Assembly (NCBI RefSeq): GCF_001304615.2
Contig: NZ_CP032683.1
Coordinates: 1,178,001 to 1,242,000 of the forward strand
DNA length: 64,000 nucleotides
DNA from: Methanosarcina flavescens
GTDB taxonomy: Archaea; Halobacteriota; Methanosarcinia; Methanosarcinales; Methanosarcinaceae
Reading direction: 5' to 3'
Below, in pieces: positions 18,126 to 27,191 of this stretch; the first letter of the stretch is position 1; each line of letters begins with the position of its first letter. The notes under the pieces were generated by a model. It saw only the letters and a program-made list of their open reading frames with translations, ran no database searches and was not told where the DNA came from. The position numbers were made by a program, and so were the translations under genes.

Positions 18126-18923
18126 TTACTCGACAATAATCGCGGCATACCCTACTACTGCACTAGTGTCTCCGGAAACATCTCCACTATTTGAATATTT
18201 AAGCAGTTCAGCCCGATTTGCACCAAGCCTTTTTGACGCTGTTAACATTGCTGCAATTGGCCCATATCCGCACACGGAAGCGTTTCTCCTGTAAAGCTTA
18301 TCATATATTCCCGGAATGTCCAGGTTAAGGATAGCGCCTATAACTTCATTGTCTATTTCCCTTGCAACATTTGCGGGCTCGTAGTGAGTAAAATCGCTGG
18401 ATGCAATGAAAGCTAATTTTTTCCCACTTTTGGAAGCAAGCTCCGCAACAAGATTTCCAACCTCAACTGCGGTTTCTTCATCCTGCATACCAAGGCAGAT
18501 AGGAAGGATCATGAAATCCTGATCAAAGCGATATTGAAGGAAAGGAAGTTGAACTTCGATAGAATGCTCGTATCGGTGTCCGAGCTCATCCAAGTCAATA
18601 ATACTTCCTGATAGCCCGTCTGCAAGTTCACGATCAACCTCGAGAGATCCCAGGGGAGTTTTCCAAGTATCCGTGGACACTGATACAGGTGAGCCGTATC
18701 CCGTATGGTTGGGACCGAAAATGACATATGTATCGGCTTTAGGGAGAGCTGCATAGACATGTGCAGCGACCTTACCTGAATAAACATACCCGGCATGCGG
18801 GCAGATAGCCCCGAGGACATTTCGTTCCCGGATCTCCAGACCTTCAAAACATTGCTTGAGTTCTTTCTCTAGATTCTCAGGACGCAGGGGATAGAACTGC
18901 CCTGCAACCGCTGGCTGTCTCAT
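18126..18923 (-). CDS. MEMO1 family protein (AmmeMemoRadiSam system protein B)
   Basis: A 265-residue protein of the MEMO family, related in fold to extradiol dioxygenases. It begins MRQPAVAGQFYP and has the conserved histidine clusters ICPHAGYVYSGKVAAH, GPNHTGYGSP and HSIEVQLPFLQY as well as ASSDFTHYEP. The molecular activity is not settled; in archaea it often accompanies an AMMECR1 protein and a radical SAM protein, neither of which is here. It is located between S2 and mevalonate kinase, a conserved archaeal position. Confidence 0.92.
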   Translation of the reverse strand: MRQPAVAGQFYPLRPENLEKELKQCFEGLEIRERNVLGAICPHAGYVYSGKVAAHVYAALPKADTYVIFGPNHTGYGSPVSVSTDTWKTPLGSLEVDRELADGLSGSIIDLDELGHRYEHSIEVQLPFLQYRFDQDFMILPICLGMQDEETAVEVGNLVAELASKSGKKLAFIASSDFTHYEPANVAREIDNEVIGAILNLDIPGIYDKLYRRNASVCGYGPIAAMLTASKRLGANRAELLKYSNSGDVSGDTSAVVGYAAIIVE

Positions 18924-18992
18924 TTATATCACCCATATAAGATATGAATCATTTTTATATAGCCTTGCAGTATGCAGGACTGCCTTTCAGAA

Positions 18993-19736
18993 TCACAGAG
19001 GTGTTTCGAAGTCGGTCAACGAGTAATTGAAAGGAATACCATTAAGTCGTGCGACTTCCCTCGCAAGCAACCAGTAGACAAGAGAAAGTGCTTTTCTACC
19101 TTTGTTGTTTGTGGGGATTACAAGGTCCACATTTGAAGTCAGGTTGTTGGTATCACAGAGTGCTATAATTGGTATTCCAATGCTAGAAGCTTCTTTCAGA
19201 ACCTGGGCATCGCCTGCAGGGTCGGTAACGATTACAATATCAGGTTCAAAGAAACCGTGAATCTGAGGGTTTGTAAGCAAGCCAGGAATGAACCTTCCAA
19301 GCATTGATTTGGTACCGAGTGCTCTGGAAAACATCCTTGCAGGATGCTGCCCGTACTGCCTTGAAGAAACCACAAGAATTCTTGAGGGATCGTAATGGGA
19401 CAATAATTTCGATGCAGCTTTGATTCTTTCGTCTGTTGACTGGATGTCAAGAACATATAATCCATCAGTTCTGACCCTGTATACGAAACGCATCATATCC
19501 TGGGTCTTTTGCTGAGTACCTATGTGAACACCTGCTGCCAGGTATTCGTCAATGGACACAAGGGATGTGGAACCTTCTTCTCTAGCAGAAGTTGCTTCAT
19601 CCTCGTTTTCAGGCACAGGCCCGGTTTCTGCTGCGGCTTCCTCTTCAGGTGCAGGTTTTGCTTCAGCCGCGACATTTTCTTCAGGCACAGGCTGTGCTTT
19701 GTTTTCCTCCTGCCCTGTTTTCTCAATTTCCTCCAT
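18993..19736 (-). CDS. rps2: Ribosomal protein S2 with acidic N-terminal extension
   Basis: The C-terminal 190 residues are a normal archaeal/eukaryotic-type S2 (uS2): [68 protein letters not shown]. The first 55 or so residues are a low-complexity acidic extension built from degenerate repeats such as PVPEEN, PAPEEE and PVPENE. Such an extension is absent from shorter S2 proteins and is probably disordered on the ribosome surface. The gene follows rpoK by about 70 bases. Confidence 0.96.
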   Translation of the reverse strand: MEEIEKTGQEENKAQPVPEENVAAEAKPAPEEEAAAETGPVPENEDEATSAREEGSTSLVSIDEYLAAGVHIGTQQKTQDMMRFVYRVRTDGLYVLDIQSTDERIKAASKLLSHYDPSRILVVSSRQYGQHPARMFSRALGTKSMLGRFIPGLLTNPQIHGFFEPDIVIVTDPAGDAQVLKEASSIGIPIIALCDTNNLTSNVDLVIPTNNKGRKALSLVYWLLAREVARLNGIPFNYSLTDFETPL

Positions 19737-19806
19737 AAAGTCACCTCATAATATAGAATCAACAATAAAACACATTCGATATCTGAAAATGTATCCCACT
19801 GCGTTT

Positions 19807-19989
19807 TCAACTGATTTTACGTTTGACCGTGATAGGAATAACTCCGGCCTTCAACTCTTCAATAGCGATACTGAGAGGATCCAGCCGCCCGTCATCTTCT
19901 ACAAGGACAGGAGCCCCCATTGCAATCTGCAATGATCTTGCACCTACAATTCGTGCCCGCTCAAACCGGGTATACTTTTCCTTGACCAA
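19807..19989 (-). CDS. rpoK: RNA polymerase subunit RpoK (omega/Rpb6-like)
   Basis: A 60-residue subunit homologous to eukaryotic Rpb6 and bacterial omega, stabilising the polymerase. Core motif: [22 protein letters not shown] and [17 protein letters not shown]. The frame is open to 20070, but the extra 27 residues are unlike the family; TTG at 19989 is preceded by GGTGATC, a perfect anti-SD match, so I start there. It lies between tRNA-Pro and S2 genes on the same strand. Confidence 0.93.
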   Translation of the reverse strand: MVKEKYTRFERARIVGARSLQIAMGAPVLVEDDGRLDPLSIAIEELKAGVIPITVKRKIS

Positions 19990-20102
19990 CTGATCACCCT
20001 TAAACTTAAAAACGCTCCGATGAATTCCGATAATTGAGAATAATGAAAAGTTTGATATTTTACAGTACATGCCTTAAAACCAGCACCCTGAAAATAGGGA
20101 AA

Positions 20103-20177
20103 TGGGACCGCTGAGATTCGAACTCAGGTTCCGGCGTCCCGAACGCCGAAGGATGGACCAAGCTACCCTACGGTCCC
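20103..20177 (-). tRNA. tRNA-Pro (anticodon CGG)
   Basis: On the minus strand the acceptor stem GGGACCG/CGGTCCC pairs fully, the anticodon arm is CGGCG-TTCGGGA-CGCCG with CGG at 34-36, and the T arm contains GAGTTCGAATCTC. No CCA end is encoded and there is no intron. The tRNA is embedded between rpoN and rpoK, its 5' end directly next to the rpoN stop codon at 20178, so it must be cut out of the ribosomal/polymerase transcript. Confidence 0.96.
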
Positions 20178-20366
20178 TTACTGGTACGGCGAAAACACAT
20201 CAATGAGTTCGACATGGCTCAGCAACATTCTGCGGCAGCAGTAGCGGGTGATCCCGAGATCATCCAGCACTGCAGCAGCGTCTTCGCCATCACTGACACG
20301 TCTTTTGTACTCATCCCAATAGTTTGAGATTACTTTTCCACATGAGAAACATCGGACTGGGATCAT
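20178..20366 (-). CDS. rpoN: RNA polymerase subunit RpoN (Rpb10-like)
   Basis: A 62-residue zinc-binding subunit at the base of RNA polymerase. The signature [13 protein letters not shown] at the N-terminus and the paired cysteines in [15 protein letters not shown] form the zinc bundle. The frame continues upstream to 20417 but the family starts at this methionine. The gene is 4 bases downstream of the S9 stop codon and abuts tRNA-Pro. Confidence 0.96.
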   Translation of the reverse strand: MIPVRCFSCGKVISNYWDEYKRRVSDGEDAAAVLDDLGITRYCCRRMLLSHVELIDVFSPYQ

Positions 20367-20370
20367 ATTT

Positions 20371-20781
<411 letters not shown>

Positions 20782-20788
20782 TCACCCT

Positions 20789-21220
20789 TTAAAACTTTGA
20801 ACCCATTTTCTGGCTCACTTCACCAAGTTTGATATATTTGCTAGAGCTCAAACGCCTCATATCAGCATCGGCAATAGTGATTGTTTCAGCGCCCTTGAGT
20901 TCAGAGGGAACGCCTACATAGACTTTGAGCCTGGACATTGCATCCCTGCCTTTTGCCCTCTTGTAAGGCAGCATGCCTCGAACAGTCCTCTTAAGGATGC
21001 GGTCCGGGCGCTTCGGGAAGTAAGGCCCGAATTCCGTAGCTCCTCTCTCCCGGGTTTCTCGGTAATCTTTGAGGGTAGTAGCCCTTGAGCCAGAAATTAC
21101 AGCTTTCTCAGCATTTACAATATAAATCTCGTCGTCTCCTGAAAGCAACTGTTTTGCAACCGTACTTGCAAGACGCCCCATAATAAGTCCATTTGCATCG
21201 ATAACCGTCATCTTCGACAC
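20789..21220 (-). CDS. rpl13: Ribosomal protein L13
   Basis: A 143-residue archaeal L13 (uL13). Begins with [20 protein letters not shown] and holds [10 protein letters not shown] and the [10 protein letters not shown] stretch. One base separates it from the L18e stop codon, so the two are translationally coupled. Confidence 0.97.
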   Translation of the reverse strand: MSKMTVIDANGLIMGRLASTVAKQLLSGDDEIYIVNAEKAVISGSRATTLKDYRETRERGATEFGPYFPKRPDRILKRTVRGMLPYKRAKGRDAMSRLKVYVGVPSELKGAETITIADADMRRLSSSKYIKLGEVSQKMGSKF

Positions 21221-21221
21221 C

Positions 21222-22087
<866 letters not shown>

Positions 22088-22475
22088 ATGAGAAAGAAGC
22101 CCTATTTTATATTATTAAATGAATATACTCCCATGGGACTGATCAGTTAAGGGGGAACTGGCAATAACCTGTTGAGCGAATATCTTGCCAAGATTTTATG
22201 TGTGAGTGGGCATTGAGAGTACAGGATTCCTTCATAGATGCAACTAAAGTAAAAGGCATATTAGCCAAGAGCCTCAAGACAAAAAAGACTATATAACTAG
22301 TCCTGCCATGCTTGCTCTGTCTGCACCCGATAACTACCGGGAAGCCCACATCAGTCCCTTTTTCGAGCCTATATCTATACTTCTCAAAATTAATGGACTG
22401 GACTTCTCAAAACTTATGAAAGCTGTACTTGATCTATGTGATGAAATAAGTAACTCAACCAGGTGGTACTATTAA
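22088..22475 (+). pseudogene. Decayed gene of unknown family
   Basis: Coding-like text is spread over different frames: MRKKPYFILLNEYTPMGLIS ending at 22150, then NNLLSEYLAKILC, then (from 22198) WALRVQDSFIDATKVKG to a stop near 22296, then a 55-codon frame 22308-22475 containing YREAHISPFFEPISILLKI and KLMKAVLDLCDEIS. Joined, they would give one continuous protein of roughly 120 residues. I do not recognise the family. The last frame ends on the start codon of the decarboxylase gene that follows. Confidence 0.35.
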
Positions 22476-24103
22476 TGCCGACAGTTATTCAATATCTTCT
22501 GGGTAGATTAAAGCAACTGGGAATAAGGGATATTTTCGGTGTGCCAGGAGACTTTGCGTTTCCTATCAACAATGCGATATGCGATGATAATGAACTTCGC
22601 TGGATAGGTTGCTGCAACGAGCTGAATGCTGCATATGCTGCTGACGGCTATGCTCGTATTAATCGTATATCAGCACTGTCTACTACCTTTGGAGTAGGTG
22701 AGCTCTCGGCATTATGCGGTATAGCAGGCTCTTATGCGGAGAACAATATGGTATTTCATATTGTAGGAATTCCGAAAATGCAGACACAGAAGAGGCATGC
22801 CATAGTGCATCATTCGCTGGGTGACGGAGAGTACGGCACATTTATGGATATGGCTACGCCAGTAGTATGCGCCAGTACAATGCTTACTCCGGAAAACTGC
22901 GTTGATGAAGTCGAGCGCGTTATCGAGGCGGCCCTGGAAAATCGCCAGCCTGTCTACATTGCAATACCTCACGACTATGTGAATGCAGAGATTTCATCCC
23001 TTACGGCACCAAAGAATGTGTTTGTAAAAAGCGATCCTGCGACTCTTGAAGAAGTGGTCTCGATTATTACAGCTAAGTTATCAAACGCAAAACAAGCCTG
23101 TATTATGCCGGGCTTCCTTGTTGACAGATTTGGTCTCAAAGACCTCGCTATGGCTGTTATTAATGCTTCAGGCCTACCTTATGCTACTATGGCGCTGGAC
23201 AAGGCCGTACTTGATGAGACAAATCCCTCCTACATGGGATTATATATGGGACAGCTTATCAATCCTGAAATTCAGGAATTTGTGGAATCCTGCGACTGCA
23301 TACTTGCCATAGGCGTTGTCATGTCTGATATTAATATGGGCATGTTCACGGCGAAGCTGGATAAATCCCGAGTTATCAATATCATGCCTTTCAGTGTCCA
23401 TATAGGAAATACTGATTATATCAATGTAAAAATGCTTGATGTACTGGAGGAGCTTTCCAGAAGGCTTAATAAGCGTACTGATGTCAGGGGACCTGTTGCA
23501 AAACATCCCGCAGTTCCAGAGGTAAATGCTGAAGACCCAATAACAGCTGACTATTTATACGCCAAGTACGCCGAATTTTTTAAGCTCGATGACATAGTTG
23601 TAGTTGACTCAACCTCATCCTTTTATGGGTTACTGCCTTTACCTTTACCAGAAGGAGTTAAGTTCCTGAGCCAGATGCTCTGGGGAGCGATAGGCTGGGC
23701 TACTCCCGCTGCCTTTGGCACTGCACTGGCTGCACCAGACAGACGAGTAATTCTTATAACGGGCGAAGGGTCACACCAGATGACAGTCCAGGAGATCAGC
23801 CAGTTTTACCGCTATGGTCTAAAGCCTATTATTTTCGTGCTGAATAATCACGGCTACCTGATAGAAAGAATGCTATCTAAAAAATTAGATTACTGTTACA
23901 ATGACATTCCAGAGTGGCAATACCATAAGTTGCCAGAGGTGCTTGGTTGTAATAACTGGATAACAAGAAAAACCACCACCTGTGGTGACCTTGATAAGAT
24001 CATGAGAGAGCTGGATACTGCTAAGGTCGGCGCATATATAGAAATAGTTACGCCAGAACTCTCGGCTCCCCCACTTATGAAAGCAATCCACGAAAATTTA
24101 TAA
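22475..24103 (+). CDS. Pyruvate/indolepyruvate decarboxylase-like TPP enzyme
   Basis: A 542-residue thiamine diphosphate enzyme of the 2-keto acid decarboxylase group. N-terminal PYR domain with the catalytic glutamate in CCNELNAAYAADGYAR (near residue 46) and the paired histidines HHSLGDGEYG (near 111) typical of pyruvate and indolepyruvate decarboxylases; C-terminal PP domain with the TPP/Mg motif ITGEGSHQMTVQEIS through VLNNHGYLIER (about 427-463), including the active-site glutamate after GYLI. It should release CO2 from a 2-oxo acid and give an aldehyde. The frame opens at GTG 22463, but AGGTGG at 22461-22466 fits ATG 22475. Such enzymes are rare in methanogens; transfer from bacteria is likely. 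Confidence 0.85.
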   Translation: MPTVIQYLLGRLKQLGIRDIFGVPGDFAFPINNAICDDNELRWIGCCNELNAAYAADGYARINRISALSTTFGVGELSALCGIAGSYAENNMVFHIVGIPKMQTQKRHAIVHHSLGDGEYGTFMDMATPVVCASTMLTPENCVDEVERVIEAALENRQPVYIAIPHDYVNAEISSLTAPKNVFVKSDPATLEEVVSIITAKLSNAKQACIMPGFLVDRFGLKDLAMAVINASGLPYATMALDKAVLDETNPSYMGLYMGQLINPEIQEFVESCDCILAIGVVMSDINMGMFTAKLDKSRVINIMPFSVHIGNTDYINVKMLDVLEELSRRLNKRTDVRGPVAKHPAVPEVNAEDPITADYLYAKYAEFFKLDDIVVVDSTSSFYGLLPLPLPEGVKFLSQMLWGAIGWATPAAFGTALAAPDRRVILITGEGSHQMTVQEISQFYRYGLKPIIFVLNNHGYLIERMLSKKLDYCYNDIPEWQYHKLPEVLGCNNWITRKTTTCGDLDKIMRELDTAKVGAYIEIVTPELSAPPLMKAIHENL

Positions 24104-24193
24104 ACTTTGTAGATTAAACCTTGAGGAGATTATAAGAACGTCGGCTTAGAGGGGGGCTTCCATCAAATCTATTTGATTAATTGCGGAGACTTA

Positions 24194-24697
24194 TTAAAAA
24201 GAGATGCCGAGTACAGACTTGGCAACTCTTTCGAAGATTGCTTCTATATTGCACCCGAACTTTTTTCCGACAATAAGTGCTACTATTCGGATATCCACAA
24301 GGTAGGAAAGTCGGTCCTGCATGGAGTTAATTTCCGAAACAAGTTTCTGCCGGTTTACTCTGGTATCTGCTGAGATAAATTCCAAAATCTGTTCAAAAGA
24401 AATTTCTTCCTTTACCGGCTTTTTTGCACCAGAATTTTTCTGGTTTTCAAGGAAATTCTCCGATGGCTTAAATGCATGTGGAAGCCGGATACTTTCCACA
24501 TCGAAGCATGGCACAAGAATTCCGGCTTTAAGGGAGAGAACGCCTGCTTCAAGAGCTTTTTCCTTTACCTTTGAGGCAATTTTCGGGGAAAACCATTTCA
24601 GGTCAAAAGCCAGGGAATACTCAAAATCTTTTTCTGAAAGGGAAGATGCAAGTGTTTTTTTAAACGGAACGGAAACTACTCGTTTAAGTTCTTCCAT
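24194..24697 (-). CDS. DUF2240 family protein
   Basis: A 167-residue soluble protein that I recognise as the archaeal DUF2240 family, of unknown function. The N-terminal half (MEELKRVVSVPFKKT, DLKWFSPKIASKVKEKALEAG) is helical and looks like a winged-helix-type fold; a proline/lysine-rich linker (about residues 75-98) leads to a helical C-terminal part. It is convergent with the decarboxylase gene. No neighbour gives a functional hint. Confidence 0.75.
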   Translation of the reverse strand: MEELKRVVSVPFKKTLASSLSEKDFEYSLAFDLKWFSPKIASKVKEKALEAGVLSLKAGILVPCFDVESIRLPHAFKPSENFLENQKNSGAKKPVKEEISFEQILEFISADTRVNRQKLVSEINSMQDRLSYLVDIRIVALIVGKKFGCNIEAIFERVAKSVLGISF

Positions 24698-25123
24698 TAA
24701 CTAACCCCTTAAAATTGATATTGGTAAGAAGTTGTTTTATCCTGAAATAATTTCGCTTCGAAACTCTTTTCCTCTTGTCCATATTTTCACAACACAAAAA
24801 GCCTTATCCCAATTCTGAATTTCGCTTCTATTAGCAATCTGTTCCAGATATGCTCATATAAAATAATTCCGGCTAAATCATCTAACTGTCAGAGATAAAG
24901 TAATAATTTCAAACTCAAAATTAGTTAAAATCGAATTGTTTAAAAGATTACAAAAAACTTTTAAAGAATTAATTAAAATAGTTTATAGGGTTTGGAAGTA
25001 ATTTTCCCAATACACCCTAAACTCTATAAATCTACCCAAGATGCATGGATTATGTTAGCTTTGCTTTTATTTAAGCTTGCCTGATTCTGCCTCCTGGGGT
25101 TAAAATCATTAGGAGTGAAACAG
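24698..25123. other. Spacer between DUF2240 and the phospholipase-like gene
   Basis: AT-rich gap of about 425 bases carrying the divergent promoters of both genes. An imperfect inverted repeat with arms near 24984-24995 and 25018-25030 (TTTATAGGG-type arm against CTATAAA) could form a hairpin about 100 bases ahead of the phospholipase-like gene. No other gene is seen. Confidence 0.35.
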
Positions 25124-26227
25124 ATGATTAAGATCAAAATTACAATAAGCATACTTTTTTTGGCAATGCTAGTTAGTATGGCGTTGATACCATCAGCAAT
25201 GGCCTCCACAGAAGAACAGCAAACCAGCCTAACTAAAGATGCTGCTCAGTTAAAAATTGAGGCTTTAGAGGCCAAACTGGGAGAAGAAGGAATGGAGGAA
25301 GTTGCAGATTACTTAGAACTGCAAACCTCTTTGCCGGATGTCGTTAAGGCGATGCCTTATAGAGCGCTTGCTTTTGCTGGCACTCAGGAGGAAAGTAGGT
25401 CTATCACCTTCAAGTACATTGATGGTTTTAATGTCTCTGAGGAGGAGAAAGACAGATATAAAGCTGGTATCAAAGATATCTGGGATAGGTATCCAGATAA
25501 GATCACCAAAGACGACTATGAATTTATGAGTGAGATTGGTCCTATGCTAGTCAATGAGTCTTTGAAAAGTTATAAGCTTGTCTCCGTGATGTGGCTTTCT
25601 ACCCCACATCAGGACTATGCTTACTATGCTTGCGATGGATCTTCCTATAGGAATTATGCTAAAAATGCAGCCGACGACCCAGATAATGGTGTGATGGACC
25701 CGGAACCATTCTATAGATATTATAATCACTATGAAGATGGGTTGCTACATATTGGAGGAGCACCTGGTAGGTGCGATGAGTTTGCGGATTCTGCCATTTC
25801 TGCAGTGAATAATGGAGATTGGGCTACTGCACATCAGAGATTTGGTTACTCAAGTCATTATCTAACTGATCCAGGTATCCCGTTCCATAGCGCTGGAGTA
25901 ATCCGACAGGGTGATCAGTACATTTGGGATTCTTATGAAAACACATACCATAGCATCTATGAGAATTATGTGAAAAGCAATTGGACTTCAGGATATAAGT
26001 TTAAAGATTATGTGCAATATAATACTCAGTCAATAACTGTGAATGATCCTGAAGAAGCGGTTGAAGACAACGCTGAGCATAGTAGCCAGTATTTTGACTA
26101 TATCTGGACCGAGATGTACGAAGACCCTCAAAATTTTGGCTCAGATATCTACGTAGCTTACTATACTGCCCAGTGTGTCCAAATGTGCGCAAGATATACC
26201 CATGGATTATATGATTATATAATGTGA
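25124..26227 (+). CDS. Secreted zinc-dependent phospholipase C-like protein
   Basis: A protein of 367 residues with a signal peptide (basic start MIKIKITI, hydrophobic core, cleavage near SAMAS). The middle shows the histidine/aspartate pattern of zinc-dependent phospholipase C and S1/P1-type folds: WLSTPHQDYAYYACDG, HIGGAPGRCDEFADSAI, RFGYSSHYLTDPGIPFHSAG, NTYHSIYENYV. AGGAG sits 8 bases before ATG 25124; a GTG at 25115 is an alternative. The substrate is unknown; extracellular lipid or phosphoester is an inference. A membrane protein gene follows 16 bases later and is probably cotranscribed. Confidence 0.7.
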   Translation: MIKIKITISILFLAMLVSMALIPSAMASTEEQQTSLTKDAAQLKIEALEAKLGEEGMEEVADYLELQTSLPDVVKAMPYRALAFAGTQEESRSITFKYIDGFNVSEEEKDRYKAGIKDIWDRYPDKITKDDYEFMSEIGPMLVNESLKSYKLVSVMWLSTPHQDYAYYACDGSSYRNYAKNAADDPDNGVMDPEPFYRYYNHYEDGLLHIGGAPGRCDEFADSAISAVNNGDWATAHQRFGYSSHYLTDPGIPFHSAGVIRQGDQYIWDSYENTYHSIYENYVKSNWTSGYKFKDYVQYNTQSITVNDPEEAVEDNAEHSSQYFDYIWTEMYEDPQNFGSDIYVAYYTAQCVQMCARYTHGLYDYIM

Positions 26228-26243
26228 GGAAAAGGTAATTTAA

Positions 26244-26819
26244 ATGAAGTTTAGATTTAAGGAGGTGCCATGGGAGGCATCTCTTTTCTTTATTGGTTGG
26301 ATTTGGCTTGGTTTGTCAATGTTTGGAATGACTTTAGTTAACATGTTTGTACCAGAGCTGAATTTATATCATCTTGTTGTAGGTATGATATATCTGTTTC
26401 CAATGACAGTTATTGGATTTAAGACTATAAAGAACAGGAATATCACTGGTCTGCCTTTGTTTATTTGTTCTGGAATAGTCGGAGTTTGGGCAATTCTCTT
26501 GCACATGAAAATGAATTTAGGACGTGATTACGAGTTTTTTCATGGTCAGATTCAAGAAACAGTTATGTTGATATTATTATTGGTAGCTGTACCATTAAGT
26601 TACTATATATTTGCTCGCTCAGTAGGATGCAAAGACACACGAAACATGAAAGTTCTTAAAATATTCCCTGTAGTAGCTTTTTTCATAATAATTATTATTG
26701 AGTTATTAGGGATTAGCTACTACGGCATGGTCAATTCTGTTTTGTTGTTTTCTTTCTTATTATTAATAGGGCCTTTATTGGGGGGATTGTACATATCGGA
26801 GATTGTGCCGAGCATCTAA
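26244..26819 (+). CDS. Six-helix membrane protein, unknown
   Basis: A 191-residue protein with six predicted membrane helices (about 12-33, 38-58, 66-86, 104-124, 136-154, 160-183). I do not recognise the family. An AAGG-type element precedes the ATG, and it follows the phospholipase-like gene closely in the same direction, so the two may work together, for example in export or surface anchoring; that is inference only. Confidence 0.6.
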   Translation: MKFRFKEVPWEASLFFIGWIWLGLSMFGMTLVNMFVPELNLYHLVVGMIYLFPMTVIGFKTIKNRNITGLPLFICSGIVGVWAILLHMKMNLGRDYEFFHGQIQETVMLILLLVAVPLSYYIFARSVGCKDTRNMKVLKIFPVVAFFIIIIIELLGISYYGMVNSVLLFSFLLLIGPLLGGLYISEIVPSI

Positions 26820-27130
26820 TTTGTTATATCCTGAAGTGATTCCTCAGTTTAAAAATTATTGCATTGTTTGATGTATAATACACTATCGGATGACTCAAAA
26901 GTTTAATCATTGAGGGAAATTCATTTCTATCTAGAGATGTGAAACGACCACATAGCATGAAATAAATTTGAAGTAGAAGTAAAAATAGTGAGTTCCCTGT
27001 ATTCGATTTACACCATATATAAAAAATTAAAAAAAGTGAAATAATTTTGGGATAAAACAAAATCTAAGATAATAGAATTTAAGATAAATGAAAATAAAGA
27101 AATTTAAAGTAAAGACTACAAAATTAGAAT
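26820..27130. other. Convergent AT-rich spacer
   Basis: About 310 bases between the membrane protein gene and serA, which converge. Rich in A runs, no coding frame of substance; a 78-codon minus-strand frame has no ribosome binding site. Confidence 0.35.
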
Positions 27131-27168
27131 CTCCGGCGCGGAATACTCACCTTAAACTTTCGCCGGAG
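27131..27168 (-). terminator. Hairpin downstream of serA
   Basis: CTCCGGCG (27131-27138) and CGCCGGAG (27161-27168) form a perfect 8-bp GC-rich stem with a 22-base loop, 23 bases after the serA stop codon. On the minus strand it is followed by a T-containing stretch (ATTCTAATTTT). Placed as a transcription terminator or 3'-end stabiliser. Confidence 0.55.
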
Positions 27169-27191
27169 TAAGGTCTTCCTGAAGTTGGAAT

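Noticed and set aside
19552-19935. Plus-strand frames opposite the S2 N-terminal extension
   Set aside because: They mirror the repetitive acidic codons of S2 and are not independent genes.
19807-20070. Extended RpoK with 27 extra N-terminal residues
   Set aside because: The extension is hydrophobic and unlike the family, and a strong GGTGATC site supports the TTG start at 19989.
22143-22349. 68-codon minus-strand frame upstream of the decarboxylase
   Set aside because: The plus strand of the same stretch carries more protein-like text in broken frames, so this looks like its shadow.
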